Assembly (NCBI GenBank): GCA_017381365.1
Contig: JAFOCI010000070.1
Location: 41,596 to 105,595, forward strand
Direction of reading: 5' to 3'
DNA: 64,000 nt
DNA from: Treponema sp.
Lineage (GTDB): Bacteria; Spirochaetota; Spirochaetia; Treponematales; Treponemataceae
Numbering within the stretch: position 1 is the first letter of the stretch; every line of letters starts with the position of its first letter. The translations under genes and the position numbers were made by a program. The notes beneath the pieces are model-generated. The model was given only the letters and a program-made list of their open reading frames with translations. It made no database searches and was not told the origin of the DNA. Shown here in pieces: positions 1-8,132 of the stretch.

Positions 1-2
1 TT

Positions 3-593
3 CTATTCTAATAGTGAATAGCCTTGCTCTTTAAACATATCATAAAGTTCAAAAATAGGCAATCCTGTTACACAGCTTTGAGTGCCTTCAATTGATTTTA
101 TAAAGCATGAAGCAAGACTTTGAATCCTGTAACCGCCTGCAGCTCCATGCCATTCTTCTGTATCAAGATACCAGTTGATTTCTTTATCAGATAATTCACT
201 GAAAGTTACTTTTGTTACAGCATTTTTAGATACAAAAGTTTTTTTACGCCCATTATATAAAACAACCGATGTGATAACTTGATGAGTTTTTCCTGAGAAT
301 TCTCTTAAAAAAGCTTCTGCTTGAGCTCTGCTGTCAGGTTTTCCAAAAAATTTTCCTTCTTTTAAGATTATTGTATCTGCTCCAAGTATCCATAATATTT
401 CCTGCTGAGGAGGTAAACTGTGAATTACTGCTGTAACTTTTTCTCTTGCAAGAAATTCGGGAATTTCTTCTGGTTCAATGGCACTTGAAATTGTTTCGTC
501 TATATTTGGAATAATTACTTTGAATGGAATGTTTAGCAGTTTAAGAATTTCCTGGCGTCTTGGAGAAGATGATGCAAGAATTATTGGTTCCAT
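3..593 (-). CDS. maf: Maf family nucleotide pyrophosphatase
   Basis: House-cleaning nucleotide pyrophosphatase of the Maf/HAM1-like fold, 196 residues, the usual full length for the family. The N-terminus carries the typical ILASSSPRRQEIL phosphate-binding motif, and the middle has the conserved ILGADTI segment with the catalytic Asp. Known members hydrolyse dTTP, UTP or modified nucleoside triphosphates in the cytoplasm; the substrate cannot be read from this sequence. The gene is complete, with its stop at the very edge of the window. It is the last gene of the first minus-strand group and is separated from the upstream HEAT-repeat gene by a terminator hairpin, so it probably has its own promoter. 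Confidence 0.93.
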   Translation of the reverse strand: MEPIILASSSPRRQEILKLLNIPFKVIIPNIDETISSAIEPEEIPEFLAREKVTAVIHSLPPQQEILWILGADTIILKEGKFFGKPDSRAQAEAFLREFSGKTHQVITSVVLYNGRKKTFVSKNAVTKVTFSELSDKEINWYLDTEEWHGAAGGYRIQSLASCFIKSIEGTQSCVTGLPIFELYDMFKEQGYSLLE

Positions 594-640
594 AATGAAT
601 CTCTTTTTTAATTGATTTTAATTTTGTTTATATTTATAAA

Positions 641-728
641 AAAAAGACTGAGAATTGAACTGATCTTAATAATCGAAAAATTATGATAAGAATACTTTTA
701 CAATTAAAGATTTGTTTCTCAGTCTATA
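641..728 (-). terminator. Terminator of the HEAT-repeat gene
   Basis: A 10-bp inverted repeat (AGACTGAGAA at 645-654 and its complement at 716-725) brackets about 60 nt. On the minus strand it is followed by eight T residues. The long loop is unusual for an intrinsic terminator, and the loop may also hold the maf promoter. Confidence 0.55.
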
Positions 729-734
729 AAAAAA

Positions 735-1475
735 TTATTTCTTTTCAGATGAAGATGATGAAGAATCATTCAATGATTTCAAAACCTTCATAGCTTTTGT
801 TCTTACAGGTGATGCATAGTGATAATCTGCAGCAATTTTTGTTAAAGAATCAATAACAATTTTTTTGTTATTTGTGTTTTCTGCAAGCTTCTGATAGGCT
901 TCAATAACTTCAAAGGCAAGGGAACTTGTTGGATTTAAAACCTGATTTCTTCTGTTTGCAAAAGCAATAGCGTCAACAACTTCGTCATTTCCATTTATAC
1001 CGATTTTTCCCAGAGAACTTACAGCAGCTGCAATAACCATTGGTTCATTTTCTGCTAATGTAACCTTTAAAAGATAGTTTTTTGATTCTTCTGTTTTTAC
1101 TTTGCCGAGAGCCAGACATGCTCTTCTTCTGATGTCAGGGAAGTTGTTCATCAAACGGCCATTTGTTCGTGTCTGTGTTGAAATACCTTCTCCTGCAAGC
1201 TGATTAAGAGCTTTCATTACATCTTCGTTTATGTTTCCGCTGTCAACAGCATCTTCAAGAAACTGCATTGCTACTAATTTGTTATCATATTCATCTGATT
1301 GAGCTAAACTTAAGATAACAACACCATCAATTTCACTAAGGTATTCGTCTTCTACAGAACTTTCTGTTTTACGGTTAGCTGTATCTTTTTTCTGCACAGT
1401 CTGTTCCTGTGCAAATAAAAATGTTGCGATTGAAAGTAAACTGAATGCACAAACTATTTTTTTTGCGATTTTCAT
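735..1475 (-). CDS. Exported HEAT-repeat-like protein
   Basis: 246-residue protein with a cleavable signal peptide (lysine-rich start, hydrophobic core, predicted cleavage after about residue 22 in FLFAQE). After a charged linker there are alpha-helical HEAT-like repeats at roughly residues 60-225, for example DIRRRACLALGKVKTEES and MVIAAAVSSLGKIG. The C-terminus is a short run of serines and lysines. HEAT repeats are protein-binding scaffolds; in spirochaetes such proteins are found in the periplasm. No catalytic motif is visible and no specific role can be assigned. A good ribosome binding site (GGAGGATAAAGAGTA before ATG) supports the start. It lies downstream of the lipoprotein gene at 1549-2088, 73 bp away. 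Confidence 0.75.
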   Translation of the reverse strand: MKIAKKIVCAFSLLSIATFLFAQEQTVQKKDTANRKTESSVEDEYLSEIDGVVILSLAQSDEYDNKLVAMQFLEDAVDSGNINEDVMKALNQLAGEGISTQTRTNGRLMNNFPDIRRRACLALGKVKTEESKNYLLKVTLAENEPMVIAAAVSSLGKIGINGNDEVVDAIAFANRRNQVLNPTSSLAFEVIEAYQKLAENTNNKKIVIDSLTKIAADYHYASPVRTKAMKVLKSLNDSSSSSSEKK

Positions 1476-1548
1476 TACTCTTTATCCTCCCTAAATACTT
1501 CTTCAGTTATTTTATCGGTAAAATTATTGTTTTTCTTTAGCATTATAA

Positions 1549-2088
1549 TCAAAGATAAGGGATTTTAACCAACCACTTTCCATTTATTTTTACGAAATTA
1601 TAATAAACAATGTCAGTTTCGTCTCTTACCTCTACTGCTTTTACACTGTCTCTGGAAATGTAACGAATTTCTTCTACAGTTCTGTTTTTTCTTGATGGTA
1701 CAAAAATCATTCTAAAATAATCGTTTAAGTTTCCTAAACGCTGATTTTTTACAGGCAGACGCTTAGATGCGTTTTTTAGGTTTATAGGATTTGACCAATA
1801 TTCAAGGGACTGCTTATCAATGTATGGCAGCCAGGCTTCGTAATCATAATTGCTCATTATTTCAGACAACTTTGCAATGATGGAAAGGATTTCATTCTTA
1901 TCATTTAAGAATTCTTCCTTTGTAATATTAACATTATAAGTTGATCTTGAATATTCTTCATCATCTGTAGTTGCCACAACTGGCTGTACAGGAGGTTCGT
2001 TTTTTTCTGCTTGAGGAGTCTCTTGATTTTTAGTAGAACTGCAGGAAAAAAAGATTATTCCTGCCAAAATTATAAACAATGTTTTCAT
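1549..2088 (-). CDS. Lipoprotein with NTF2-like C-terminal region
   Basis: 179 residues beginning with a lipoprotein signal peptide; the lipobox FFSC puts the lipidated Cys at residue 16. A low-complexity, Pro/Glu-rich linker (about 18-50) is followed by a compact domain of about 125 residues whose pattern (helices around LSEIMSNYDYEAWLPYID, then strands ending in NFVKINGKWLVKIPYL) resembles NTF2/SnoaL-like folds found in many bacterial lipoproteins. I do not recognise a characterised homologue. Probably anchored in a periplasmic-facing membrane leaflet. Its start is about 57 bp from the divergent coaD start, so the two share a short promoter region. Confidence 0.75.
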   Translation of the reverse strand: MKTLFIILAGIIFFSCSSTKNQETPQAEKNEPPVQPVVATTDDEEYSRSTYNVNITKEEFLNDKNEILSIIAKLSEIMSNYDYEAWLPYIDKQSLEYWSNPINLKNASKRLPVKNQRLGNLNDYFRMIFVPSRKNRTVEEIRYISRDSVKAVEVRDETDIVYYNFVKINGKWLVKIPYL

Positions 2089-2144
2089 ATATTTATATAA
2101 TACATCTCTTGTTTCTTTTCGTCAAACGAAGTAAGTTCTTTATT

Positions 2145-2627
2145 ATGAATATTGCGGTTTTTCCTGGGTCTTTTGACCCGCCAACTAACGGTCATATTAA
2201 TATCATTCAAAGAGCTTCTAAAATTTTTGAACATATTGATGTTCTTATCGCGGTAAATTCTTCAAAGCAATGTCTTTTTTCGCCAGATGAAAGATTTAGT
2301 ATGCTGGAAGAACTTGTTAAATCTTATTCAAATGTAAGTGTTCACAAATATTCTGGGCTGGTTGTTGATTATGCAAAAGCACATGATGCTAAGGTTTTAA
2401 TACGAGGAATAAGAAATTCTATTGATTTTTCTTATGAATTTGACTTGTCCCTTATGAATCATAAGTTAAATCCGGAAATAGAAACTTTTTTTATACCGAC
2501 TGACCAGAAATATCTTGTGTTAAAATCAAGTTCTATAAAAGAGCTTGCTAAATTTGGTGGTGATATTTCAGAAATGGTTCCTGAAATAGTAAGGGTTGAA
2601 ATGCAGAAAAAAATGTCTGAATTGTAG
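2145..2627 (+). CDS. coaD: Phosphopantetheine adenylyltransferase
   Basis: Fourth step of coenzyme A synthesis: 4'-phosphopantetheine + ATP to dephospho-CoA + PPi, in the cytoplasm. The protein has the nucleotidyltransferase motif GSFDPPTNGH at its N-terminus (the T/H-x-G-H signature), the RGIRNSIDFSYE segment and the C-terminal KSSSIKELAKFGGD motif. An upstream in-frame ATG at 2079 would add 22 hydrophobic residues not found in the family; starting at 2145 gives 160 residues, the usual size, with MNIAVFPGSFDP as the expected N-terminus. It ends with TAG. Convergent with thrC across a shared terminator. Confidence 0.95.
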   Translation: MNIAVFPGSFDPPTNGHINIIQRASKIFEHIDVLIAVNSSKQCLFSPDERFSMLEELVKSYSNVSVHKYSGLVVDYAKAHDAKVLIRGIRNSIDFSYEFDLSLMNHKLNPEIETFFIPTDQKYLVLKSSSIKELAKFGGDISEMVPEIVRVEMQKKMSEL

Positions 2628-2640
2628 AAGTGGAGTTAAA

Positions 2641-2702
2641 AAAAATATTTCTGAAGGTAGCAAAATAAATAATTTGCTGTCCGTCAGAAATATTTGTTTT
2701 TA
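2641..2702. terminator. Bidirectional terminator between coaD and thrC
   Basis: A long hairpin with a 12-bp stem (AAATATTTCTGA at 2643-2654 and its complement at 2684-2695) has a nested AGCAAA/TTTGCT stem inside. A-rich sequence on the left and T-rich sequence on the right let it serve both convergent genes. Confidence 0.75.
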
Positions 2703-2715
2703 AACTCTGTATTAA

Positions 2716-4134
2716 TTATTTTGCAAGATTAGCTTTTAACCATGCTTTAAATTCTTCATAATCATTTTTCATTGGAATTGCCTGTTCAGGAAGGTTTAAA
2801 ACAGCCTGAAGTGTTTCTGGAATTGCAGGTTCTCGGCCGATAGCTTCTGAAACTGTTGAACCAAATTTTGCAGGATGTGCTGTTTCAAGAATAATTCCAA
2901 CAGAATTTTTATTAACAATCTGGTCAGCCCATTCAGGGATATTAGCTGTAAGACCAGGTTTTTTGTAATCACCTTTTGCTCCGTTTACAAGCTTTTCCAT
3001 TTCGCCGTTGCGAATGTCATCCCATGCTTTCCAGCCTATAGCTCCGTGAGGGTCAATAGTATAACCAGTTTTTGTGTTACAATCAGTAATTGCCTTTTTA
3101 ATTCCTTCATTATCAAGCCAATATGATGCAAACATCTTACGAACCTGTTCAAGACTATACATTGCCTTAATGCGTTCGTAATTACTTGGAGCACCAACGT
3201 CCATGGCATTTGCATAAGTTTCTACAGAAGGTCTTGCATTGTATTCACCTGTTGCAATCCAGTCTGGAATGGTATTATTTGCGTTTGTTGCGGCTACGAA
3301 ACCAGCAATAGGAGCTCCCATTTCCTTTGCAATAAGACCAGATGTAAGGTTACCAAAATTTCCAGAAGGAACGATTGAAATAATGGCAGGATTTTCAAGC
3401 TTGTTATCAAGTGGAGCTCTGTTTCTTACAACAAGAGAAGAATACATATAGTAGAAACTCTGTGGTAAAAGACGTGAGATATTGATTGAGTTTGCAGATG
3501 AAAGACGGAATTCTTTTCGTAAATCATCATCTGTAAAAGCGGTTTTAACAAGTTTCTGACAATCGTCAAATGTTCCTTTTACTTTTAATGCTCTTACATT
3601 GCCTGTAAATGTGGAAAGCTGTTTTTCCTGAATTTTTGAAATCTTTCCTTCTGGGTAAAGAATAGTAACATCCAGACCAGGAACGTTGTGGAATGCAGAA
3701 CCAACTGCAGAGCCTGTGTCTCCAGATGTAGCAACTAGAATATGGAGAGTTCCGTTTTCGGTTTTATTGAAATACGACATTACACGGGCCATGAAACGAG
3801 CACCAAAATCTTTGAAAGCGCAAGTAGGTCCGTGAAAAAGTTCAAGAATGTATGCTGTGCTGTCAACAGGAACTACTTTTGGTGTGAAAGGGTATGCATC
3901 GCAGATGATGCTCATAAGATCTGCATCTGGGATTTCTCCTTCTACATACGGTTTTGCCATGTTGAATGCTATGTCTCTGAATGATGGTTCAGGATTTTTA
4001 TTAATGAATGAACTGTCCAGTTTTGGGAAACTTACTGGGATGTACAAACCACCTGTTGCTGGATTCATTCCTCCCATTACTGCAGTTCTGAAGTCAGTTT
4101 TTACGCTAGAATCTCTTGTATCTGTGTAAATCAT
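2716..4134 (-). CDS. thrC: Threonine synthase
   Basis: PLP-dependent conversion of O-phosphohomoserine to threonine. The 472-residue protein is of the longer fungal/E. coli-like type. It starts with a typical MIYTDTRDSSVKTDFRTAV N-terminus, has the PLP lysine in HGPTCAFKDFGARFMARV (about residues 106-123), a SGDTGSA phosphate-binding motif, and a Gly-rich PSGNFGNLTSG loop. The start is backed by an AAGGAAC ribosome binding site. The lipoprotein gene at 4144-5166 lies immediately upstream (9 bp), so they are probably co-transcribed although functionally unrelated. No other threonine pathway genes are nearby. Confidence 0.96.
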   Translation of the reverse strand: MIYTDTRDSSVKTDFRTAVMGGMNPATGGLYIPVSFPKLDSSFINKNPEPSFRDIAFNMAKPYVEGEIPDADLMSIICDAYPFTPKVVPVDSTAYILELFHGPTCAFKDFGARFMARVMSYFNKTENGTLHILVATSGDTGSAVGSAFHNVPGLDVTILYPEGKISKIQEKQLSTFTGNVRALKVKGTFDDCQKLVKTAFTDDDLRKEFRLSSANSINISRLLPQSFYYMYSSLVVRNRAPLDNKLENPAIISIVPSGNFGNLTSGLIAKEMGAPIAGFVAATNANNTIPDWIATGEYNARPSVETYANAMDVGAPSNYERIKAMYSLEQVRKMFASYWLDNEGIKKAITDCNTKTGYTIDPHGAIGWKAWDDIRNGEMEKLVNGAKGDYKKPGLTANIPEWADQIVNKNSVGIILETAHPAKFGSTVSEAIGREPAIPETLQAVLNLPEQAIPMKNDYEEFKAWLKANLAK

Positions 4135-4143
4135 AATAGTTCC

Positions 4144-5166
4144 TTACATGCCGTAAACAATAGCATCGGCTGCTTTTTCAGCAAGAATTTTTCGACACTT
4201 TTGTTCAGCATTCCATTTGTTTTTATCTGTTACTGATTCTGAAAAAATGGTTTTGTAAATTACATTTCCATTATTCATATCAACACATGTAATATCTGCT
4301 GTTAATTTTACTGTTGTTCCTTCTTCAGTTTCTATTGAAGGTTCTGCATATTTAAAGGAGCCAATAACCATGAATTTATATGCTTTTCCAACTATATCGT
4401 AAGTAGCTTTGTATAAATCGTATACTGGCTTTTCAAAATATGATGTATCGCTGATAGGTGAATTACCTACATTTACACCAGAATTTCTTAAGGTTTGAAG
4501 CATAGTAAAGTTGTTTGAGCCAGCTTTACCTTTTTCATTGAAATCATAAACATAAAGTACTCCGCCCGGGTAATTTATATAATTTGATTTTACTGCGTAC
4601 TGCGCAGTTACGGCTGCTTCGTAAGCTGCTTTTACAATGTTAGACGATGAACTTACTGGTGAAGGGTAGAATGATACTACGTCTTTTACAGCAAATTTTG
4701 GAACTGCTGCAGAGAAAATTGCGTTTCCTGAAACGTCAGTTTTGATTTGTGTTGAACTGTACGTCAATGTATTATTAGAACGACCAACAGGCCATGTTAC
4801 TGTAATATCAAGATCTGCAATACCTCCGTTTTCATCTGATACATTAATGATGTATGGTACGGAAAAAGCTTTGTCTACCATCGTTGTTTTTGGTGAAGAA
4901 ACAACCTTGATGTCAATCTTTTTTAAAAGTTCTTTAAATTCTGTTTCCTGCTGGTTTGATGTGTTTTGAACTGAAATTGGTTTTGGTTCTTTTCTTACTT
5001 TGCTGCCAGAACTAGTGTCCTGTTCAATTTCTTCTGTTATGTCAGTGATTATTGTATTATCTGCTTCTTCTGCTGATGAAGCTGTATTACTTGTAGTTGC
5101 GCAGGATGCTACCAAAAAAAATGCAGCTGACACAAAAAGAAGATTTTTTAATTCTTGTAATTTCAT
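4144..5166 (-). CDS. Treponeme lipoprotein, LpoB/CsgG-like C-terminus
   Basis: 340-residue lipoprotein: signal peptide with lipobox VASC (Cys at about residue 22), followed by a Thr/Ser/Glu-rich linker to about 65. Residues about 75-165 look like a beta-sandwich (Ig-like: VSSPKTTMVDKAFSVPYIIN and DVSGNAIFSAAVPKF). The C-terminal part (about 200-340) has the character of CsgG/LpoB-type periplasmic domains: a VYDFNEKGKAG strand followed by conserved helices, and a final RKILAEKAADAIV helix. A role in outer-membrane or cell-wall assembly would fit that fold, but this is inference. I cannot name an experimentally characterised homologue. Confidence 0.65.
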   Translation of the reverse strand: MKLQELKNLLFVSAAFFLVASCATTSNTASSAEEADNTIITDITEEIEQDTSSGSKVRKEPKPISVQNTSNQQETEFKELLKKIDIKVVSSPKTTMVDKAFSVPYIINVSDENGGIADLDITVTWPVGRSNNTLTYSSTQIKTDVSGNAIFSAAVPKFAVKDVVSFYPSPVSSSSNIVKAAYEAAVTAQYAVKSNYINYPGGVLYVYDFNEKGKAGSNNFTMLQTLRNSGVNVGNSPISDTSYFEKPVYDLYKATYDIVGKAYKFMVIGSFKYAEPSIETEEGTTVKLTADITCVDMNNGNVIYKTIFSESVTDKNKWNAEQKCRKILAEKAADAIVYGM

Positions 5167-5234
5167 GATAAATCCTTTTTCTTTAATATCTTAATATTTT
5201 ACAATAAATTTAAAGGTTTCACAATATAGGAATT

Positions 5235-6383
5235 TTATAAAAATATTTTTTCTACTCTTTTACTTATAGAAGTCATGATTTCATAAGAAATCGTGTTTGT
5301 CATTCTGGCTATATCTTCTGCATCGAAAAGAGATCCTTTATCCTTTGGTCCAAAAATTATTGCTTTATCCCATCGTTTTACGTCTTTGTTGTTTAATCCG
5401 ATATCAATCATGCATTGATCCATGCAGATTCTCCCTACCACAGGATATGGTTTTCCATTAATCGTAACATTAAGACCTGGTGAATTTCTGCGCAGTAATC
5501 CATCGGCATAACCAACTGGCAGTACAGCAATTTCAGTTTCTTTTTCGCATTTCCAGGTTCTTCCATATGAAATTGTCTGTCCTGGAGTAAAATGGCGTAT
5601 TGCTGCCACAGCTGTTTCAAACTGCATGACAGGCTTTAGATTCAGTTGAATATTTTTTTTGTTCAGATATTCTTTTGTTACTTCATCAGCATAGTATCCG
5701 TAAAGAATTATTCCTGGTCGAATCATATCCAGCTGAAATTCTGGAATTGCAATTGCAGCGGCGCTGGCACTGCATGTTTTAATTCCAGGATCTATGCCTT
5801 TTTCTTTTACGTTTGAGACCGCCTGCATGAATTTTTTATATTGTTCATTCGTAAATTTAATGTTTTCTGAAGAAATACTGTCGCTGACTGCAAAATGGGT
5901 AATCATACCAGAAAGTTTAAGGTTGCTTGATGCTGTGATTTTTTCAGCCATCTGACCAGCTTCTTCTGGGTAACAACCAATTCTTCCCATTCCTGTGTCT
6001 ACCGCTAAGAAAACGCTCTGGCAGTCTTTTCCTGTTTTTTTTGCCTGGTTATTTAAGAGTTTTATTGTTTCTTCATCAAAAACCAGTGGTGTAATGTCGT
6101 TTTCTATAAGTTCCTGAAATTCTTCTGGGCAGCAGGGTGATAATAAAAGTAAATCGCATTTTACATTGTTTTGTCTAAGTTCAATTCCCTCTGAAACTGT
6201 TGCAATTGCAAGGTATGAAGCACCCATTTCTTCTGCAATTTTTGCGGTGTTTATACCATCGTTTCCGTAACCATCAGCTTTTACTGCACAACAGAGTTTT
6301 ACACCTGCTTTCATATTCTTTTTTATTTCATTGATATTGTTTCTTAAATTTTCAGTGTAGATAATCTTTTTGGTACAACGCAT
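5235..6383 (-). CDS. alr: Alanine racemase
   Basis: PLP enzyme interconverting L- and D-alanine for peptidoglycan. 382 residues, normal length. The N-terminal TIM barrel starts with the PLP-binding lysine motif AVKADGYGN (about residues 33-41). The barrel end carries the HFAVSDS and RPGIILYG segments. The C-terminal domain has the catalytic Tyr region and the GRICMDQCMIDIG signature. folC lies 4 bp upstream, so the two are one transcriptional unit. Confidence 0.96.
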   Translation of the reverse strand: MRCTKKIIYTENLRNNINEIKKNMKAGVKLCCAVKADGYGNDGINTAKIAEEMGASYLAIATVSEGIELRQNNVKCDLLLLSPCCPEEFQELIENDITPLVFDEETIKLLNNQAKKTGKDCQSVFLAVDTGMGRIGCYPEEAGQMAEKITASSNLKLSGMITHFAVSDSISSENIKFTNEQYKKFMQAVSNVKEKGIDPGIKTCSASAAAIAIPEFQLDMIRPGIILYGYYADEVTKEYLNKKNIQLNLKPVMQFETAVAAIRHFTPGQTISYGRTWKCEKETEIAVLPVGYADGLLRRNSPGLNVTINGKPYPVVGRICMDQCMIDIGLNNKDVKRWDKAIIFGPKDKGSLFDAEDIARMTNTISYEIMTSISKRVEKIFL

Positions 6384-6387
6384 TTTT

Positions 6388-7698
6388 TTATTCCGAGGTA
6401 GTTAATATTTTTTTTATTTCCGAAACAAGATAAAAGGATCCTGTTATTAATAATATATCGTCTGTTTTTAGTTCCGATTTTAGTTTATTAAAAGCTTGTG
6501 TCGGGTTTTCTATTATTTTTGCTTTAATACCGTTTGTTTCTGCTGCTGAAAGCATTAAGTCAGGATTGCAGTTTCTTACTGTTTCTGGTTTTGTAAAAAT
6601 AATAGTTTGAAAAATATTTTTAAATAAAGGTATGATGTCTTTGATGTCTTTGTCACCGGCACAGGCAAAAAGTAGTCTGTATTTACTGAATGGATATAAT
6701 GATTTCAAAACATTTATAGTATTTGCGATGCTGTTGACTGTATGTGCTCCGTCAAAAATTAAATTGTCTTGAATTTCAAATCTTCCAGGTATAAAAGCTT
6801 TTGAAAGACCATCTGATATTGTTTCCTGTTTTATGTCAGGAAAAATCAGGGATGCTGCTAATGCGGCTGTTGCAGCGTTGTCTGCCTGCACATCACCGAC
6901 AAGTTTTAAATCAGAAGAAATAGAAAGTTTTTTTTGTGGAATTGAAAAATCTACGTGCATCAGTTTTTTCTCTGAATAAAAGTAACTGATGTTTTTTATG
7001 ATTTTTTTTGTAAAGAAAATTTCCGAAGACATTTCTTCTGCCTTTTTTAGAAAAACATTTTCGGCATCTTTGTATTTTTGTTTTGAGACTATGCATGGAA
7101 TATTATTTTTTATGATACCGGCTTTTTCTGCTGCGATTTCTGTAATTGTGTTTCCAAGAAATTCTGTATGCTCTAGCTCGATTGGCATTAATACACTAAG
7201 CATAGGTTTTATTATGTTTGTGGAATCTAACCTTCCGCCTAAACCAACTTCATATACAATATAATCAACTTTAGCGTTTTTAAAGCACAGAAATGCAAAG
7301 ACTGTAACAAGTTCAAACCAGGTTATTGATTTATTGCCAGGTAATTCCAGGGGATTTATGGATGAAATGCAGTTTACCAGTTCATCAGCGGATTTTTCGT
7401 ATATTTCATCTGAAAAAAATCCTTCTGTAGAGGTAATGCGTTCTCTGAAATCTGTGATATGCGGGGAGCTGTATATTCCACATTTAAAACCATTTTTATT
7501 TATTATGTTTGCAATCATGCAGGAAACAGAACCCTTTCCTTTTGAACCTGCAACATGAATACATGGAATAGAATCCTGCGGGTTTCCTAAAAGGTTGCAA
7601 ATGAATTTCATGTTTTCCAGCCAGAAAATTCCTTTTGTTTGTGTTTTTTCAAAATTTAAAAAAGTATCAAGCCAGTTTTGAAAATCAATTAATTTCAT
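6388..7698 (-). CDS. folC: Folylpolyglutamate synthase / dihydrofolate synthase
   Basis: Mur-ligase-fold enzyme that adds glutamate to (dihydro)folate using ATP. 436 residues. It shows the P-loop HVAGSKGKGSVSCM (about residues 47-60), the YIVYEVGLGGRLDSTN motif (about 143-158) typical of FolC rather than MurC-F, and the DGAHT signature (about 317-321) that marks the second domain boundary. Being a single copy, it may do both the dihydrofolate synthase and folylpolyglutamate synthase reactions. Located just upstream of alr in the same direction. Confidence 0.95.
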   Translation of the reverse strand: MKLIDFQNWLDTFLNFEKTQTKGIFWLENMKFICNLLGNPQDSIPCIHVAGSKGKGSVSCMIANIINKNGFKCGIYSSPHITDFRERITSTEGFFSDEIYEKSADELVNCISSINPLELPGNKSITWFELVTVFAFLCFKNAKVDYIVYEVGLGGRLDSTNIIKPMLSVLMPIELEHTEFLGNTITEIAAEKAGIIKNNIPCIVSKQKYKDAENVFLKKAEEMSSEIFFTKKIIKNISYFYSEKKLMHVDFSIPQKKLSISSDLKLVGDVQADNAATAALAASLIFPDIKQETISDGLSKAFIPGRFEIQDNLIFDGAHTVNSIANTINVLKSLYPFSKYRLLFACAGDKDIKDIIPLFKNIFQTIIFTKPETVRNCNPDLMLSAAETNGIKAKIIENPTQAFNKLKSELKTDDILLITGSFYLVSEIKKILTTSE

Positions 7699-7754
7699 GA
7701 TTTCATTTTAGCGTTTTTTTTTGATTGTGTTAAATGTGGTGCCGTTCTGATTTT

Positions 7755-8132
7755 TTATTTCATGCAGCTGTATAATCCGGAAATAACCAAAGCCAGAAGA
7801 GTTAGTGTTACAGCATAAATCCATATTGGTAATGGGTCTGAGTGTTTTTGTTTTCTTTCGGATATCGATGAATCAGCGTTTGAAAAAAGTCTGCTTAATG
7901 CTTTTGCTTTTTCTACAGTTGAAAGTTCTCCGTGAGAATTCTTTTTGTTTCCTGCGTAACCGCACTGAGGACAACCTTTTTCAAAATCTTTAGAGGAACC
8001 AGTTGTCCCGCAGCATGGACATCTTACAGAAATGAAAAATTTTCCGCATTTTTTGCAGAGTTTTGCGTTTTCCGGGACTTCAGAACCGCAGTTTTCACAG
8101 AAAAATTTTGCAGAGTTATTATTATTCGCCAT
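7755..8132 (-). CDS. Zinc-ribbon protein with C-terminal membrane anchor
   Basis: 125 residues. Two zinc ribbons sit in the first 60 residues: CENCG...CKKCG and CPCCG...CPQCG (eight cysteines in four CxxC pairs). A charged linker follows, then one hydrophobic segment at the C-terminus (IWIYAVTLTLLALVISGLYS), so it is likely tail-anchored in the inner membrane with the ribbons in the cytoplasm. No enzyme motif is visible. It overlaps the end of the upstream IPSVD-repeat gene by 11 bp, which implies translational coupling and a shared role with that unusual protein. Confidence 0.7.
   Translation of the reverse strand: MANNNNSAKFFCENCGSEVPENAKLCKKCGKFFISVRCPCCGTTGSSKDFEKGCPQCGYAGNKKNSHGELSTVEKAKALSRLFSNADSSISERKQKHSDPLPIWIYAVTLTLLALVISGLYSCMK

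Noticed and set aside
2079..2144. An upstream ATG extending coaD by 22 residues.
   Set aside because: The extension is hydrophobic, absent from the family, and overlaps the start of the divergent lipoprotein gene.
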